This document shows, piece after piece, positions 42,110 to 51,906 of a stretch of 53,425 nt of DNA. The first letter of the stretch is position 1; every line of letters starts with the position of its first letter. The notes under the pieces were generated by a model. The model was not told where the DNA came from and did not search any database. It saw only the letters and a list, made by a program, of their open reading frames with translations. The translations under genes and the position numbers were made by a program. This DNA is from Azohydromonas lata NBRC 102462 (GTDB lineage: Bacteria; Pseudomonadota; Gammaproteobacteria; Burkholderiales; Burkholderiaceae_C). The stretch lies in NCBI RefSeq assembly GCF_001571085.1, contig NZ_BCTC01000040.1:1-53425 (forward strand). The letters run 5' to 3'.

Positions 42110-43636
42110 TCAGGAGGCGGCCGACGCCGCGCTCTTCTTGGCGCCGAACAGTGCAGCGATCTTCTTGCGCGGCTTGTGGTGCAGCGCACCGGGCTGCACC
42201 ACGCTGGGCGCGTCCTGCTCCCACGCCGGCGTGCCGGACGTGGTGCTGGGCTCGTAGGGCCGGTCGAAGAAAGGGTCCGACGCCGGCGCGGAGTTGCGCC
42301 GCGGCGCGGCCGGGCGCTCGGCGCGCTCGAAGCGTTCGCGCTCCGGACGGCGGAATTCGCCACGGTCGCCGCCGCCGGCAGGCGCCTCGCTGCGGCGCGG
42401 GGGGCGCCAGCGGTCATCCTCCAGCTCCAGCGGCTCCAGCTCCAGCTTCTTCTTGATGAGCTTTTCCACCTCGGCTACCAGCCGCGCGTCCTCGCGCGTG
42501 ACCAGCGTCACAGCCAGACCGGAGGCGCCAGCGCGGCCCGTGCGGCCGATGCGGTGCACGTAGTCCTCGGCGTTGAAGGGCACGTCGAAGTTGAAGACGG
42601 CCGGCAGGTCGGCGATGTCCAGGCCGCGGGCAGCCACGTCGGTGCACACCAGCACATCCACCTCGCCGCGCTTGAAGGCGTCCAGCGCCTTGAGCCGCTC
42701 GTCCTGCGACTTGTCGCCGTGCAGCGCATTGGTGCGCAGCCCGTCGCGTTCGAAGGAGCGCGCCAGCCGCGCGCAGCCCAGCTTGGAGTTGACGAAGACA
42801 ATGGCCTGCTTGATGTCGCGATCGCGCAGCAGCTTGAGCACGGCGGCGCGCTTGTCGTCGGCGGACACGCTGTAGAAGCGCTGCTCGACCGTGGAGGCCG
42901 TGGCGTTGGGCCGCGCCACTTCCACCAGCACCGGCTCCTGCAGGTAGCTCTCGGCCAGGCGCTTGATCTCCGGCGAGAACGTGGCCGAGAACAGCAGCGT
43001 TTGCCGCGTCTTGGGCAAGTAGCTCAGGATGCGCTGCAGGTCGGGCAGGAAGCCGATGTCGAGCATGCGGTCGGCTTCGTCCAGCACCACGTACTCGACC
43101 TGGTTGAGCACCGCGTTGCGCGCCTCGATGTGGTCCAGCAGCCGCCCCGGCGTGGCAATGAGCACCTCCACGCCGGCCTTGAGCTCGGCCGTCTGGGGCT
43201 TCATGTCCACACCGCCAAACACCACGGCCGCGCGCAGCTTGGTGTGGCGCGAGTAAGCCTTGACGTTGTTGGCCACCTGGTCGGCCAGCTCGCGCGTGGG
43301 CGCCAGCACCAGCGCGCGCACCGGATGGCGCGCCGGCGACATGCTGCTGTTCTCGTGGCGCAGCATGCGCTGCAGCAGCGGAATGGAGAAGGCGGCGGTC
43401 TTGCCCGTGCCCGTTTGGGCCGCACCCATCACGTCACGGCCGGCCAGCACCACCGGAATGGCCTTGGCCTGTATGGGCGTCATGGTCGCGTAGCCCTGGT
43501 CGGCTACGGCGCGCAGCAGCTTGGCGTCGAGCGGCAGCGTGTCGAAGCGGGCTGCCGCGGCGGGAGTTTCGGTGTGCGCCTCAGTGGGGGCGCTGGGGGC
43601 GGCAGCCGGTGCCGCGGTTTGCGTGGGATCCATCAT
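42110..43636 (-). CDS. rhlE: RhlE-type DEAD-box RNA helicase
   Basis: 508 aa. All helicase motifs are present: Q motif region (FDTLPLDAKLLRAVADQGYA), AQTGTGKTA, PTRELADQV, TPGRLLDHI, DEADRMLDIGF, SATFS, FVNSK, ARGLDIADLP and HRIGRTGRAG. The C-terminal 120 residues are Arg/Glu/Pro-rich and end with a basic HKPRKKIAALFGAKKSA tail, as in RhlE. It remodels RNA in ribosome assembly and mRNA decay; with rne in the same window, both are candidates for a degradosome. The start ATG lies inside the 3' end of the upstream glycosyltransferase gene (56-base overlap). Confidence 0.94.
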   Translation of the reverse strand: MMDPTQTAAPAAAPSAPTEAHTETPAAAARFDTLPLDAKLLRAVADQGYATMTPIQAKAIPVVLAGRDVMGAAQTGTGKTAAFSIPLLQRMLRHENSSMSPARHPVRALVLAPTRELADQVANNVKAYSRHTKLRAAVVFGGVDMKPQTAELKAGVEVLIATPGRLLDHIEARNAVLNQVEYVVLDEADRMLDIGFLPDLQRILSYLPKTRQTLLFSATFSPEIKRLAESYLQEPVLVEVARPNATASTVEQRFYSVSADDKRAAVLKLLRDRDIKQAIVFVNSKLGCARLARSFERDGLRTNALHGDKSQDERLKALDAFKRGEVDVLVCTDVAARGLDIADLPAVFNFDVPFNAEDYVHRIGRTGRAGASGLAVTLVTREDARLVAEVEKLIKKKLELEPLELEDDRWRPPRRSEAPAGGGDRGEFRRPERERFERAERPAAPRRNSAPASDPFFDRPYEPSTTSGTPAWEQDAPSVVQPGALHHKPRKKIAALFGAKKSAASAAS

Positions 43637-44765
43637 GTCGCGCGATTATCCCCGCTGCGGCCATGCCACGGCGGCGGCGGCGATGCAAGACCATCCAGCG
43701 CGGAGCCCTGAAACGCACGATACGCCAGTACAGCGTGACGTAGCTCACGCCGAACAGCACGATGAAACCCGCCAGCACCGCCGTGTTGTCCCACCACAAC
43801 ATCGCCGGAACGACGGAGAGCATGCACAGCAGCCACAGGTAAGGCGCCGTCATGGAATTGCGCCGGGTGAGCTCGCGTGCGGTGCGCTCGCCCGCGGCCC
43901 AGCGCAGCAGCCTGCGGTAGATCAGGCTGTGCAGGTGTGCGCCGTCGGGCATGCCCACCGGGCGCCCCTGCAGCCACTTGCGCCGGTACATGGAGAACAC
44001 TGTCTCGAACACCGGGTAGATGACCAGCATCAGCGGGAACATCGGCGACACCTCGGGGTTGCGCGCCAGCAGCAGGATGGACAGCTCCGAAAGGTAAAAG
44101 CCCAGGAAGTACGCCCCGCCGTCGCCCAGGAACACCAGCCCGGCCGGGAAGTTCCAGACAAAAAAGCCCAGCACCGCGCCCACGCCCACCAGCGCCATCA
44201 CCGCCACGAGACGGTCATCCACGGCGAAGCCGACGTAGGCCAGGCTGCCCAGCATCATCAGCACGCACATCGATGACAGGCCGTTGAAGCCATCGATCAG
44301 GTTGACGGCATTGGCAATGCCAGCCACAGCCAGCACCGTCAGCAGCAAGGCACCGATGGAGAACGACACCACCCAGTCCAGACCCGGGATGTCGGTGCGG
44401 CGGATGAGCGCGTCCAGCAGCCAGCCCGCCAGCAGGGCCGACACCGCGGTGAACAACAGCCGCTGGCGCGGGCTCACGCGCTTGGTGATGTCTTCGGTGA
44501 TGCCCGCGCCAAACGCCGGCAAGGCACAGGCCAGCAGCAGCAATCCCGTATCGCCCACGCTCCGGTCCTGCCACCACAGCGACAGCGCACCGGCGACCAC
44601 CGCGCACACGATGCCCAGGCCGCCCACGCGGGGCACAGGCCGGACGTGGAACTTTTGCGGTCCTTCGCCGTGGTCATTGACCAAGTGCGCATGCGTACGC
44701 GCCAGGCGCACGACGCCCATCGTCAATAGGAATGCCACGACAAATGCGGTGAACAGCAGACTCAT
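43581..44765 (-). CDS. WecA/MraY-family undecaprenyl-phosphate sugar-phosphate transferase
   Basis: 394 aa with about ten membrane helices. Motifs of the family: HVRPVPRVGGLGIV, AGITEDITKRVSPRQRL (metal-binding acidic pair), NAVNLIDGFNGLSS, FLGDGGAYFLGF and a cytoplasmic DGAHLHSLIYRR loop. It should transfer a sugar-1-phosphate, probably GlcNAc-1-P, to undecaprenyl phosphate and so start polysaccharide synthesis. It is divergent from the OPX gene. The last ~20 residues (basic, RRRRRG) overlap rhlE. The ATG at 44765 coincides with the predicted transcription start, so its mRNA may be leaderless. Confidence 0.9.
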   Translation of the reverse strand: MSLLFTAFVVAFLLTMGVVRLARTHAHLVNDHGEGPQKFHVRPVPRVGGLGIVCAVVAGALSLWWQDRSVGDTGLLLLACALPAFGAGITEDITKRVSPRQRLLFTAVSALLAGWLLDALIRRTDIPGLDWVVSFSIGALLLTVLAVAGIANAVNLIDGFNGLSSMCVLMMLGSLAYVGFAVDDRLVAVMALVGVGAVLGFFVWNFPAGLVFLGDGGAYFLGFYLSELSILLLARNPEVSPMFPLMLVIYPVFETVFSMYRRKWLQGRPVGMPDGAHLHSLIYRRLLRWAAGERTARELTRRNSMTAPYLWLLCMLSVVPAMLWWDNTAVLAGFIVLFGVSYVTLYWRIVRFRAPRWMVLHRRRRRGMAAAGIIARHDGSHANRGTGCRPQRPH

Positions 44766-44771
44766 TCACTC

Positions 44772-44800
44772 ATTATCACAGGCTGCTGCAACGCAACAAA
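44772..44800 (-). promoter_or_regulatory. Candidate promoter of the WecA-like gene
   Basis: Minus strand: -35 TTTGTT (44800-44795), 17-base spacer, -10 GATAAT (44777-44772), preceded by TGT as an extended -10. Start predicted about 7 bases later at 44765, on the A of the start codon. Confidence 0.4.
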
Positions 44801-44818
44801 GATTGAGGCAGGTCTGCG

Positions 44819-44835
44819 ATGACGGCGGCCGTCAT
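44819..44835. promoter_or_regulatory. 17-base perfect palindrome, candidate operator
   Basis: ATGACGGC-G-GCCGTCAT in the 185-base region between the divergent WecA-like and OPX genes. Size and symmetry fit a dimeric regulator site. A possible rightward -10 (TAGAAT, 44848-44853) lies 12 bases to its right. Confidence 0.4.
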
Positions 44836-44950
44836 CAGCCGCACCGCTAGAATCCCCTTACACATCGTGCAATTGCACGCGCCGCAGCACCCCCATTCCA
44901 TTGAGCCCCGGGCCGCGCATCGGCCCTGGATTGCGCCTGCTCCAACACCA

Positions 44951-46918
44951 ATGAGACCCTCCCCCCGCCTGCCCTCCATTGACTGCCACCGTGCTTTGCG
45001 CGCGGGCAGCCTGCGCAAGACCGTCGGCGCAGCGCTGCTGGCGCTGACCGGTGCGGTACAGGTCTGCGCGCAGACTCAGCCCGCCACCGACTCCAGCACG
45101 ACAGGTCCCATCCGGCTGCGCCAGCCGCTGACCGGCGGCTCCAACAACAGCGTCAGCAGCAACATGGACGCCGCGCTGCTGCTGCAGCAGGCGGCCGGCG
45201 CCAGCACCCCTGCGGGTGCGGCGCCGACCCAGCCAGCCGCCCAGGTGCCCTACAAGCCCAGCGAATTCGAGCTGTTCGTGCAGCGGCGCGCGGGCGTCGT
45301 CGAGCTCGGCGAGGGCGCCGATGCCCTCGTGGTGCGCCGCCTGGGCGCCGAGCTGCTCACGCGCGCCGACGACCCCGACAGCGCCGACTACAACCCGCAG
45401 ATTCCGCCGGACTACCTCATCAAAAGCGGCGATGAGATCGTGGTCACGCTCTGGGGTTCGGTGGACGCGGACGTGCGCCTGGTGGTGGACCGCAGCGGCC
45501 GCGTGAGCATCCCGCGCGTGGGCCCGGTGCTGGTGGCCGGCGTGCGCTACGCCGACCTGACCGACGTGATCCGCCGCCGCGTGGGCCAGGTGTTCCGCAA
45601 CTTCGAGCTCAGCGTCTCGCTGGGGCAGCTGCGCGGCGTGCGCGTGTACGTCACGGGCTTCGTGGCGCACCCGGGCGCCTACAGTGTCAGCAGCCTCTCC
45701 AGCGTGCTCAATGCGCTGCTGCGCGCCGGCGGTCCCTCGGCCGCGGGCAGCATGCGCAACGTCACCGTGCAGCGCGGGCGCCAGACGGTGGCGCGGCTGG
45801 ACCTCTACGACTTCCTGCTCAAGGGCGACCGCGGCGCGGACATGCTGGTGCAGCCCGAGGACGTGATCCACGTCGGCCCGGTGGGCGCGCAGGTGGGCGT
45901 GATCGGCAGCGTCAACCGCCCGGCCATCCTGGAGATCAAGCCCGGCGAAACGGTGGACGACGCGCTGCGCATGGCCGGGGGCTTCACCACCGTGGCCGAC
46001 CGCAGCCGGCTGGCCGTGGAGCGGCTGGAGCAGCGCAGCGGCGAGCGCATCGCCGAGCTGCCGCTGCCCATCAGCACACGGCTGCCCCTGAGCGGCGGCG
46101 ACGTGCTGCGGGCCTTCAGCGCCGTGGAGTCGACGCTATCGGTGCAAAAGCAGAACAAGCGCGTCATTGTGGAAGGCGAGGTGCTGCGTCCCGGCGAGTA
46201 TGTGCTGCCCCCGGGCAGCTCCATCGGCGACGCGCTGCGTGCCGCCGGCGGCCTGAGCCCCTCGGCCTACGTCTTCGGCACCCAGTTCACCCGGCAAAGC
46301 GTACAGCGCACGCAGCAGGAAAACTACGACCGCGCGCTGCGCGACCTGGAAACCGACCTCTCGCGCAACAACGCCACCCAGCGCACCACCTCTACCCAGG
46401 AAGTGGAGGCGCAGAGCGCTCGCGCCGCAGCCACGTCGCAGCTCATCACGCGGCTGCGCACGGTCAAGCCCAACGGCCGCATCGTCCTGCAAGTTCAACC
46501 TGAGAACTCCACGTTGCCGGACATGCCGCTGGAGGATGGCGACCGCATCACCATCCCCACGCGCGGCAGCACGGTGGGCGTATTCGGCAGCGTCTTCAAC
46601 GCGGGCAGCTTCGTCTGGAGCGGCCCGCGCAGCATCGACGACTACCTGCGCCAGGCAGGCGGTCCAACGCGTGGCGCCGACCGCGGCAGCGTGTTCGTCA
46701 TCCGCGCCAACGGCAGCGTGGTCAGCGCGCTGCAGGACGGCGGCTCCTGGTTCAGCCGCAGCCACGGCATGAACAACATCGCCGCGCTGCCGGGCGACAC
46801 CATCTTCGTGCCCGAGGAAATGAACAAGACCACCTTCACCCAGTCCGCCCGCGACTGGACGCAAATCCTCTATCAGCTCGGCCTGGGCGCGGCCGCCATC
46901 AAAGTGTTGCGTGACTGA
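44951..46918 (+). CDS. OPX polysaccharide export protein (Wza-like) with four SLBB repeats
   Basis: 655 aa. Signal peptide (KTVGAALLALTGAVQVCA, from about residue 22; no clean lipobox). The Poly_export domain is around PDYLIKSGDEIVVTLWGSVD and RSGRVSIPRVGPVLVAG. Four SLBB-like units follow: VRVYVTGFVAHPGAYSV, VGVIGSVNRPAILEIKPGE, VIVEGEVLRPGEYVLPPG and VGVFGSVFNAGSF; three of them end in an AAGG/QAGG turn. OPX proteins form the outer-membrane channel for capsule or exopolysaccharide. The ATG at 44951 is chosen because it places the signal peptide near the start; an in-frame ATG at 44819 falls on the palindrome. It overlaps or abuts the PCP gene. Confidence 0.92.
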   Translation: MRPSPRLPSIDCHRALRAGSLRKTVGAALLALTGAVQVCAQTQPATDSSTTGPIRLRQPLTGGSNNSVSSNMDAALLLQQAAGASTPAGAAPTQPAAQVPYKPSEFELFVQRRAGVVELGEGADALVVRRLGAELLTRADDPDSADYNPQIPPDYLIKSGDEIVVTLWGSVDADVRLVVDRSGRVSIPRVGPVLVAGVRYADLTDVIRRRVGQVFRNFELSVSLGQLRGVRVYVTGFVAHPGAYSVSSLSSVLNALLRAGGPSAAGSMRNVTVQRGRQTVARLDLYDFLLKGDRGADMLVQPEDVIHVGPVGAQVGVIGSVNRPAILEIKPGETVDDALRMAGGFTTVADRSRLAVERLEQRSGERIAELPLPISTRLPLSGGDVLRAFSAVESTLSVQKQNKRVIVEGEVLRPGEYVLPPGSSIGDALRAAGGLSPSAYVFGTQFTRQSVQRTQQENYDRALRDLETDLSRNNATQRTTSTQEVEAQSARAAATSQLITRLRTVKPNGRIVLQVQPENSTLPDMPLEDGDRITIPTRGSTVGVFGSVFNAGSFVWSGPRSIDDYLRQAGGPTRGADRGSVFVIRANGSVVSALQDGGSWFSRSHGMNNIAALPGDTIFVPEEMNKTTFTQSARDWTQILYQLGLGAAAIKVLRD

Positions 46919-46919
46919 T

Positions 46920-48089
46920 ATGCGAGACGACATGAGGGCCGACGCCGCCCCCTTCAATGCGGACGACAAGGACGAGGGCGTGGGCTTGCTCGACCTGGCG
47001 ATTCCGCTGGCAGCCAACCGCAAGCTACTGGTGCTGGGCCCGCTGCTGGCAGGCGTCGTGGCGCTGGGCGTGACGTTCATCATTCCGCCCACCTACACGG
47101 CCAAGACCACGTTCTTGCCGCCCCAGCAGCAGCAAAGCGCCGCAGCCGCGGCCCTGTCCTCGCTCAGCGTCCTCTCCGGCCTGACGGGAGGGACCAGCAT
47201 GAAGAGCGCTGCGGACCAGTACGTGTCGCTCATGAGAAGCGTCACCGTGCAGGACCACATCGTGAACCGCTTCAAGCTGATGGACGTGTACGACGCCAAG
47301 TACAAGTTCGAAGCCCGCCAGACCTTGGACCGCAACGTGCAGATCAGCCTGGGCAAGAAAGACGGCCTGATCAGCGTCGAAGTGGATGACACGGACCCGC
47401 AACGCGCCGCCGAGATGGCCAATGCGCATGTCGACGAGTTGCGCCAGCTCACCAGCGGGCTGGCGCTGTCCGAAGCCCAGCAGCGCAGGGCTTTCTTCGA
47501 AGTGCAGCTCAATCAAACGCGCGACCGCCTCACGCAGGCCCAGCAGGTTCTGCAGGCCAGCGGCTTTGACGCCGGGGCGCTGAAGACCGAGCCGCGCGCG
47601 GCCGCCGAGAGCTACGCCGCGCTGCGCGCCGAAGCCACCGCCGCGGAAGTCCGGCTGCAGGTGCTGAGCCGCTCGCTGGCCAACGATGCGCCGGAGGTGC
47701 AGCAAATCCAGGCGCGGCTTGGCGCGCTGCGCAGCCAGCTGGCCCGGGCCGAACAGAACTCCGACCGCAGCGGCGGCCCGGACTACGTCAACAAGTTCCG
47801 AGAGTTCAAGTACCAGGAAACCTTGTTCGACCTCTTTGCGCGCCAATACGAGATGGCGCGCACGGACGAGGCCAGCGAGGGCGCGCTGATCCAAGTGTTG
47901 GACACCGCCATGCCGCCGGAGTGGAAGAGCAAGCCCAAGCGCGCGCTCACGGCCGTGGTGACCATGCTGGTCACGCTGCTGCTGCTGGCCGGCGGCATCC
48001 TAGTGCGCCACCTCTGGCAGCGCTCGGCCGCCGATCCCCAAAATGCCGAGAAGCTGGCCCAGTTGCGCACCGCGCTGCGCCGCTCCTGA
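46920..48089 (+). CDS. PCP chain-length determinant (Wzz/GNVR family)
   Basis: 389 aa from ATG 46920 (a GTG at 46911, overlapping the OPX stop by 8 bases, is an alternative). A first membrane helix (LLVLGPLLAGVVALGVTFII) is followed by PPTYTAKTTFLPPQQQ, a long coiled-coil periplasmic domain, the Pro/Gly-flanked C-terminal motif AMPPEWKSKPKRAL and a second helix (VVTMLVTLLLLAGGILV). There is no cytoplasmic tyrosine-kinase domain, so it is a Wzz-type PCP-1/PCP-2b rather than Wzc. It works with the OPX protein to set chain length and export. Confidence 0.9.
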   Translation: MRDDMRADAAPFNADDKDEGVGLLDLAIPLAANRKLLVLGPLLAGVVALGVTFIIPPTYTAKTTFLPPQQQQSAAAAALSSLSVLSGLTGGTSMKSAADQYVSLMRSVTVQDHIVNRFKLMDVYDAKYKFEARQTLDRNVQISLGKKDGLISVEVDDTDPQRAAEMANAHVDELRQLTSGLALSEAQQRRAFFEVQLNQTRDRLTQAQQVLQASGFDAGALKTEPRAAAESYAALRAEATAAEVRLQVLSRSLANDAPEVQQIQARLGALRSQLARAEQNSDRSGGPDYVNKFREFKYQETLFDLFARQYEMARTDEASEGALIQVLDTAMPPEWKSKPKRALTAVVTMLVTLLLLAGGILVRHLWQRSAADPQNAEKLAQLRTALRRS

Positions 48090-48149
48090 TTCATCCCGGG
48101 CGACTGCACCTGCCACACCACCTCCTTTCAATTTGATTACGGGCTCACC

Positions 48150-49211
48150 ATGACGATCCTGGTCACCGGCGGCGCCGGCTTCATCGGCAGCAACTTCGTG
48201 CTCGACTGGATTGCTCAAGTGGGCGAGCCCGTCGTCAACCTCGACGCGCTGACCTACGCGGGCAACCTGCGCAACCTGGCCTCGCTGCAGGGCGATGCGC
48301 GCCACGTGTTCGTGCACGGCGACATCTGCGACCGTGCGCTGGTGGACAAGCTGCTGGCCGAGCACCGCCCGCGCGCGGTGGTGCACTTCGCCGCCGAGAG
48401 CCACGTGGACCGCAGCATCCACGGCCCCGGTGCCTTCATGCGCACCAACGTCGAGGGCACCTTCACGCTGCTGGAGGCCGCGCGCGCGCACTGGGGCGCG
48501 CTGCAGGGCGACGAGAAGGGCGGCTTTCGCTTCCTGCACGTCTCCACCGACGAGGTCTACGGCAGCCTCAAGCCCGGCGCCCCGGCCTTCACGGAGGAGC
48601 ACCCCTACGAGCCCAACAGCCCCTACTCGGCCAGCAAGGCCGCCAGCGACCACCTCGTGCGCGCCTGGCACCACACCTACGGGCTGCCGGTGCTCACCAC
48701 CAACTGCTCCAACAACTACGGCCCCTATCACTTCCCCGAGAAGCTGATCCCGCTGATGATCGTCAACGCCCTGGCGGGCAAGCCGTTGCCGGTGTACGGC
48801 GACGGGCAGCAGATCCGCGACTGGCTCTACGTGCGCGACCACTGCAGCGGCATTCGCGCGGTACTGGTCGGCGGTCGCCTGGGCGAGACCTACAACATCG
48901 GCGGCTGGAACGAGCAGGCCAACATCGACATCGTGCACAAGGTCTGCGGCCTGCTCGACGAGCTGCGCCCCGACCCCGCCGGCCCCTACGCGCGGCTCGT
49001 CACGCACGTCACCGACCGCCCCGGCCACGACCGCCGCTACGCCATCGACGCGCGCAAGCTCGAGCGCGAGCTGGGCTGGCGCCCGGCCGAGACCTTCGAC
49101 AGCGGCATACGCAAGACGGTGCAGTGGTACCTGGACCACGCCGACTGGGTGGCCGAGGTGCAAAGCGGCGCCTACCGCGATTGGCTGTCCACCAATTACG
49201 CCGCGCGTTGA
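48150..49211 (+). CDS. rfbB: RfbB/RmlB, dTDP-glucose 4,6-dehydratase
   Basis: 353 aa. NAD-binding GGAGFIGSN at the start, [17 protein letters not shown] and the YxxxK pair in [10 protein letters not shown], and NCSNNYGPY are family motifs. It is the second enzyme of the dTDP-L-rhamnose pathway. First of four genes rfbBDAC; 60 bases follow the PCP gene. Confidence 0.97.
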   Translation: MTILVTGGAGFIGSNFVLDWIAQVGEPVVNLDALTYAGNLRNLASLQGDARHVFVHGDICDRALVDKLLAEHRPRAVVHFAAESHVDRSIHGPGAFMRTNVEGTFTLLEAARAHWGALQGDEKGGFRFLHVSTDEVYGSLKPGAPAFTEEHPYEPNSPYSASKAASDHLVRAWHHTYGLPVLTTNCSNNYGPYHFPEKLIPLMIVNALAGKPLPVYGDGQQIRDWLYVRDHCSGIRAVLVGGRLGETYNIGGWNEQANIDIVHKVCGLLDELRPDPAGPYARLVTHVTDRPGHDRRYAIDARKLERELGWRPAETFDSGIRKTVQWYLDHADWVAEVQSGAYRDWLSTNYAAR

Positions 49212-49244
49212 CAAGACGAAGACGACGAACCGGAGAGAGCGGCC

Positions 49245-50141
49245 ATGAGGATTCTGCTGCTGGGCAAGAGCGGCCAGGTGGGCTGGGAGCTGCAGCGCGC
49301 CCTGGCCCCGCTGGGCGAGGTGGTGGCGCTGGACCACGAGGGCGCGCCGGGACTGTGCGGCGACTTCCGCGACCCCGAGGGCGTGGCCGCCACGGTGCGC
49401 GCACTGCGCCCGCAGGCCATCGTCAATGCCGCGGCCCACACCGCCGTGGACAAGGCCGAAAGCGAGCCGGAGCTGGCACGGCTGCTCAATGCCGCCACAC
49501 CCGGCGCCATCGCGCGCGAGGCCGCCGCGCTGGGCGCCTGGCTGCTGCACTACAGCACCGACTACGTCTTCGACGGCAGCGGCCACGCGCCGCGCGACGA
49601 GGACGCGCCCACCGCCCCCTTGAGCGTCTACGGCCGCACCAAGCTCGAAGGCGAGCAGCTCGTGCGCGACAGCGGCTGCCCTCACCTCATCCTGCGCACG
49701 AGCTGGGTCTACGCCGCGCGCGGCGGCAACTTCGCCCGCACCATGCTGCGCCTGGCCGCCGAGCGCGAGGCGCTCAACGTCATTGACGACCAGATCGGCG
49801 CGCCCACCGGCGCGGACTTCCTGGCCGACGTGGCCGCGCACGCCCTGCGCGCGGCCCTGGCCAACCCGCAGCTCGCCGGCACCTACCACGCCGTGGCCGG
49901 CGGCGAAACGAGCTGGCACGGCTACGCCCGCTTCGTCATCGACTGGGCGCGCGAACACGGATTGCCGGTGAAGGTCGCCGCGGATGCGCTGCGCCCCATT
50001 GCCACCAGCGACTACCCGACGCCCGCGCGCCGCCCGCTGAACTCGCGGCTGAGCACGGCCAAGCTGCAGGCAGCCTTCGGCCTGGTGCCGCCGCCCTGGC
50101 AGCTGGGCGTGCAGCGCATGCTCACCGAGGCGTTCGCCTGA
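49245..50141 (+). CDS. rfbD: RfbD/RmlD, dTDP-4-dehydrorhamnose reductase
   Basis: 298 aa. [20 protein letters not shown] holds the NADPH-binding motif; [23 protein letters not shown] and YGRTKLEGE with the catalytic Tyr/Lys are typical. It catalyses the last step to dTDP-L-rhamnose. Spacing from rfbB is 33 bases. Confidence 0.97.
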   Translation: MRILLLGKSGQVGWELQRALAPLGEVVALDHEGAPGLCGDFRDPEGVAATVRALRPQAIVNAAAHTAVDKAESEPELARLLNAATPGAIAREAAALGAWLLHYSTDYVFDGSGHAPRDEDAPTAPLSVYGRTKLEGEQLVRDSGCPHLILRTSWVYAARGGNFARTMLRLAAEREALNVIDDQIGAPTGADFLADVAAHALRAALANPQLAGTYHAVAGGETSWHGYARFVIDWAREHGLPVKVAADALRPIATSDYPTPARRPLNSRLSTAKLQAAFGLVPPPWQLGVQRMLTEAFA

Positions 50142-50182
50142 AAAATGAAGTGCGGGGCCTGGGGCCCCTGGAGGGAGAAGGC

Positions 50183-51076
50183 ATGACATCCGAGATCCAG
50201 CGCAAGGGCATCATCCTGGCCGGCGGCTCCGGCACGCGGCTGCACCCGGCCACCCTGTCCATCAGCAAGCAACTGCTGCCGGTGTACGACAAGCCCATGG
50301 TGTACTACCCGCTGACCACGCTGATGCTCGCCGGGATGCGCGACATCCTGCTCATCAGCACGCCGCAGGACGTGCCGCGCTTCCAGGCGTTGCTGGGCGA
50401 CGGCAGCCAGTGGGGCATCAACCTGAGCTACTGCGTGCAGCCCAGCCCCGACGGCCTGGCGCAGGCCTTCATCTTGGGCCGCGACTTCGTCGGCGGCGCT
50501 CCCAGCGCGCTGGTGCTGGGCGACAACATCTTCTACGGCCACGACTTCTACAGCCTGCTGCAGCGCGCCTCGCTGCGTACCGAGGGCGCGTCGGTCTTCG
50601 CCTACCACGTCAACGACCCCGAGCGCTACGGCGTGGTGGAGTTCGACCAGCGCCAGCGCGCGCTGAGCATCGAGGAAAAGCCCGCTGCGCCCAAGAGCAA
50701 CTACGCCGTCACGGGCCTGTACTTCTACGACAACCGCGTGTGCGACATCGCCGCGGGCATCCAGCCCAGCCCGCGCGGAGAGCTGGAGATCACCGACGTC
50801 AACGCCGCCTACCTGCGCGAAGGGCTGCTGGACGTGGAGATCATGGGCCGCGGCTACGCGTGGCTGGACACCGGCACGCACGACAGCCTGCTCGAAGCCG
50901 GCCAGTTCATCGCCACGCTGGAAAAGCGCCAGGGCCTCAAGGTGGCCTGCCCCGAGGAGATCGCCTGGCGCGCGGGCTGGATAGACGCCGCGCAACTGGA
51001 GCGGCTGGCCAAGCCCATGCTCAAGAACGGCTATGGGCAGTACCTGATGAAGCTGCTGCGCGAAACCACCTTCTGA
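50183..51076 (+). CDS. rfbA: RfbA/RmlA, glucose-1-phosphate thymidylyltransferase
   Basis: 297 aa. [20 protein letters not shown] and the downstream [16 protein letters not shown] are the nucleotidyltransferase signature; [11 protein letters not shown] and [20 protein letters not shown] are also present. It makes dTDP-glucose, the first step. The ATG at 50183 has GGAGGGAG upstream; a GTG at 50150 in frame is less likely. Confidence 0.97.
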   Translation: MTSEIQRKGIILAGGSGTRLHPATLSISKQLLPVYDKPMVYYPLTTLMLAGMRDILLISTPQDVPRFQALLGDGSQWGINLSYCVQPSPDGLAQAFILGRDFVGGAPSALVLGDNIFYGHDFYSLLQRASLRTEGASVFAYHVNDPERYGVVEFDQRQRALSIEEKPAAPKSNYAVTGLYFYDNRVCDIAAGIQPSPRGELEITDVNAAYLREGLLDVEIMGRGYAWLDTGTHDSLLEAGQFIATLEKRQGLKVACPEEIAWRAGWIDAAQLERLAKPMLKNGYGQYLMKLLRETTF

Positions 51077-51104
51077 CACGGCATTTTTTCGCCAAGGCAA
51101 GCAC

Positions 51105-51656
51105 ATGAACGTCATCAAGACTGCGCTGGAAGGCGTGCTCATCCTGGAGCCCAAGGTGTTCGGCGACGAGCGCGGCTTCTTCATGGAAAGCTTCAACCAG
51201 CGCGCCTTCGACGAGGCCGTGGGCCACCACGTCGACTTCGTGCAGGACAACCACTCGCGCTCCTCGCGCGGCGTGCTGCGCGGGCTGCACTTCCAGCTGC
51301 CGCCGCACGCGCAGGGCAAGCTCGTGCGCGTGACGCAGGGCAGCGTCTTCGACGTGGCCGTGGACATGCGCAAGAGCAGCCCGACCTTCGGCCGCTGGGT
51401 GGGCGTGGAGCTCACGGGCACCAACCACCGCCAGTTCTGGATTCCGCCGGGCTTTGCCCACGGCTTCGTGGTCACCAGCGACAGCGCCGACTTCCTCTAC
51501 AAGACCACCGACTACTACGCACCGCAGGCCGAGGGCGCGCTGCGCTGGGACGACCCCACGGTGGGCGTGCAGTGGCCGCTGCAGGACTTGACGCCGCTGC
51601 TGTCGCCCAAGGACGCGCAGGCGCCGCTGCTGGGCCAGGCGCCCTGCTTCGACTGA
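51105..51656 (+). CDS. rfbC: RfbC/RmlC, dTDP-4-dehydrorhamnose 3,5-epimerase
   Basis: 183 aa cupin. GDERGFFMESFNQ, QDNHSRSSRGVLRGLHFQ with the catalytic His, and FWIPPGFAHGFVV are family motifs. It epimerises C3 and C5 of the 4-keto sugar. It closes the rfbBDAC set, 28 bases after rfbA. Confidence 0.97.
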   Translation: MNVIKTALEGVLILEPKVFGDERGFFMESFNQRAFDEAVGHHVDFVQDNHSRSSRGVLRGLHFQLPPHAQGKLVRVTQGSVFDVAVDMRKSSPTFGRWVGVELTGTNHRQFWIPPGFAHGFVVTSDSADFLYKTTDYYAPQAEGALRWDDPTVGVQWPLQDLTPLLSPKDAQAPLLGQAPCFD

Positions 51657-51686
51657 GCCAAGACCGGGATCAGGGTCGGGGTCAAA

Positions 51687-51704
51687 GCGTGCGGCACAGC
51701 ACGC
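51687..51704 (+). terminator. Possible weak terminator after rfbC
   Basis: GCGTGC (51687-51692) pairs with GCACGC (51699-51704), followed by CTTGT. The rest of the 250-base gap to manC holds no supported gene. Confidence 0.3.
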
Positions 51705-51906
51705 CTTGTGCACCGGCGCCATGGTTTCGACAGCGCCACCCCAGCAAGCTCAATGAAAGCCTGGGGTCAGTCGGTAAACTCCATACTTGACGCCGTTTGA
51801 GGCGTTGCGCCATGCGCAGCGCCCTTTCCATGCCGGGGTCCAGAGATCAGGGCGTCGCACTGCGCCCAACGCTTCATACCTGCCCCGTCAGTCCGAGCCC
51901 CTCATC

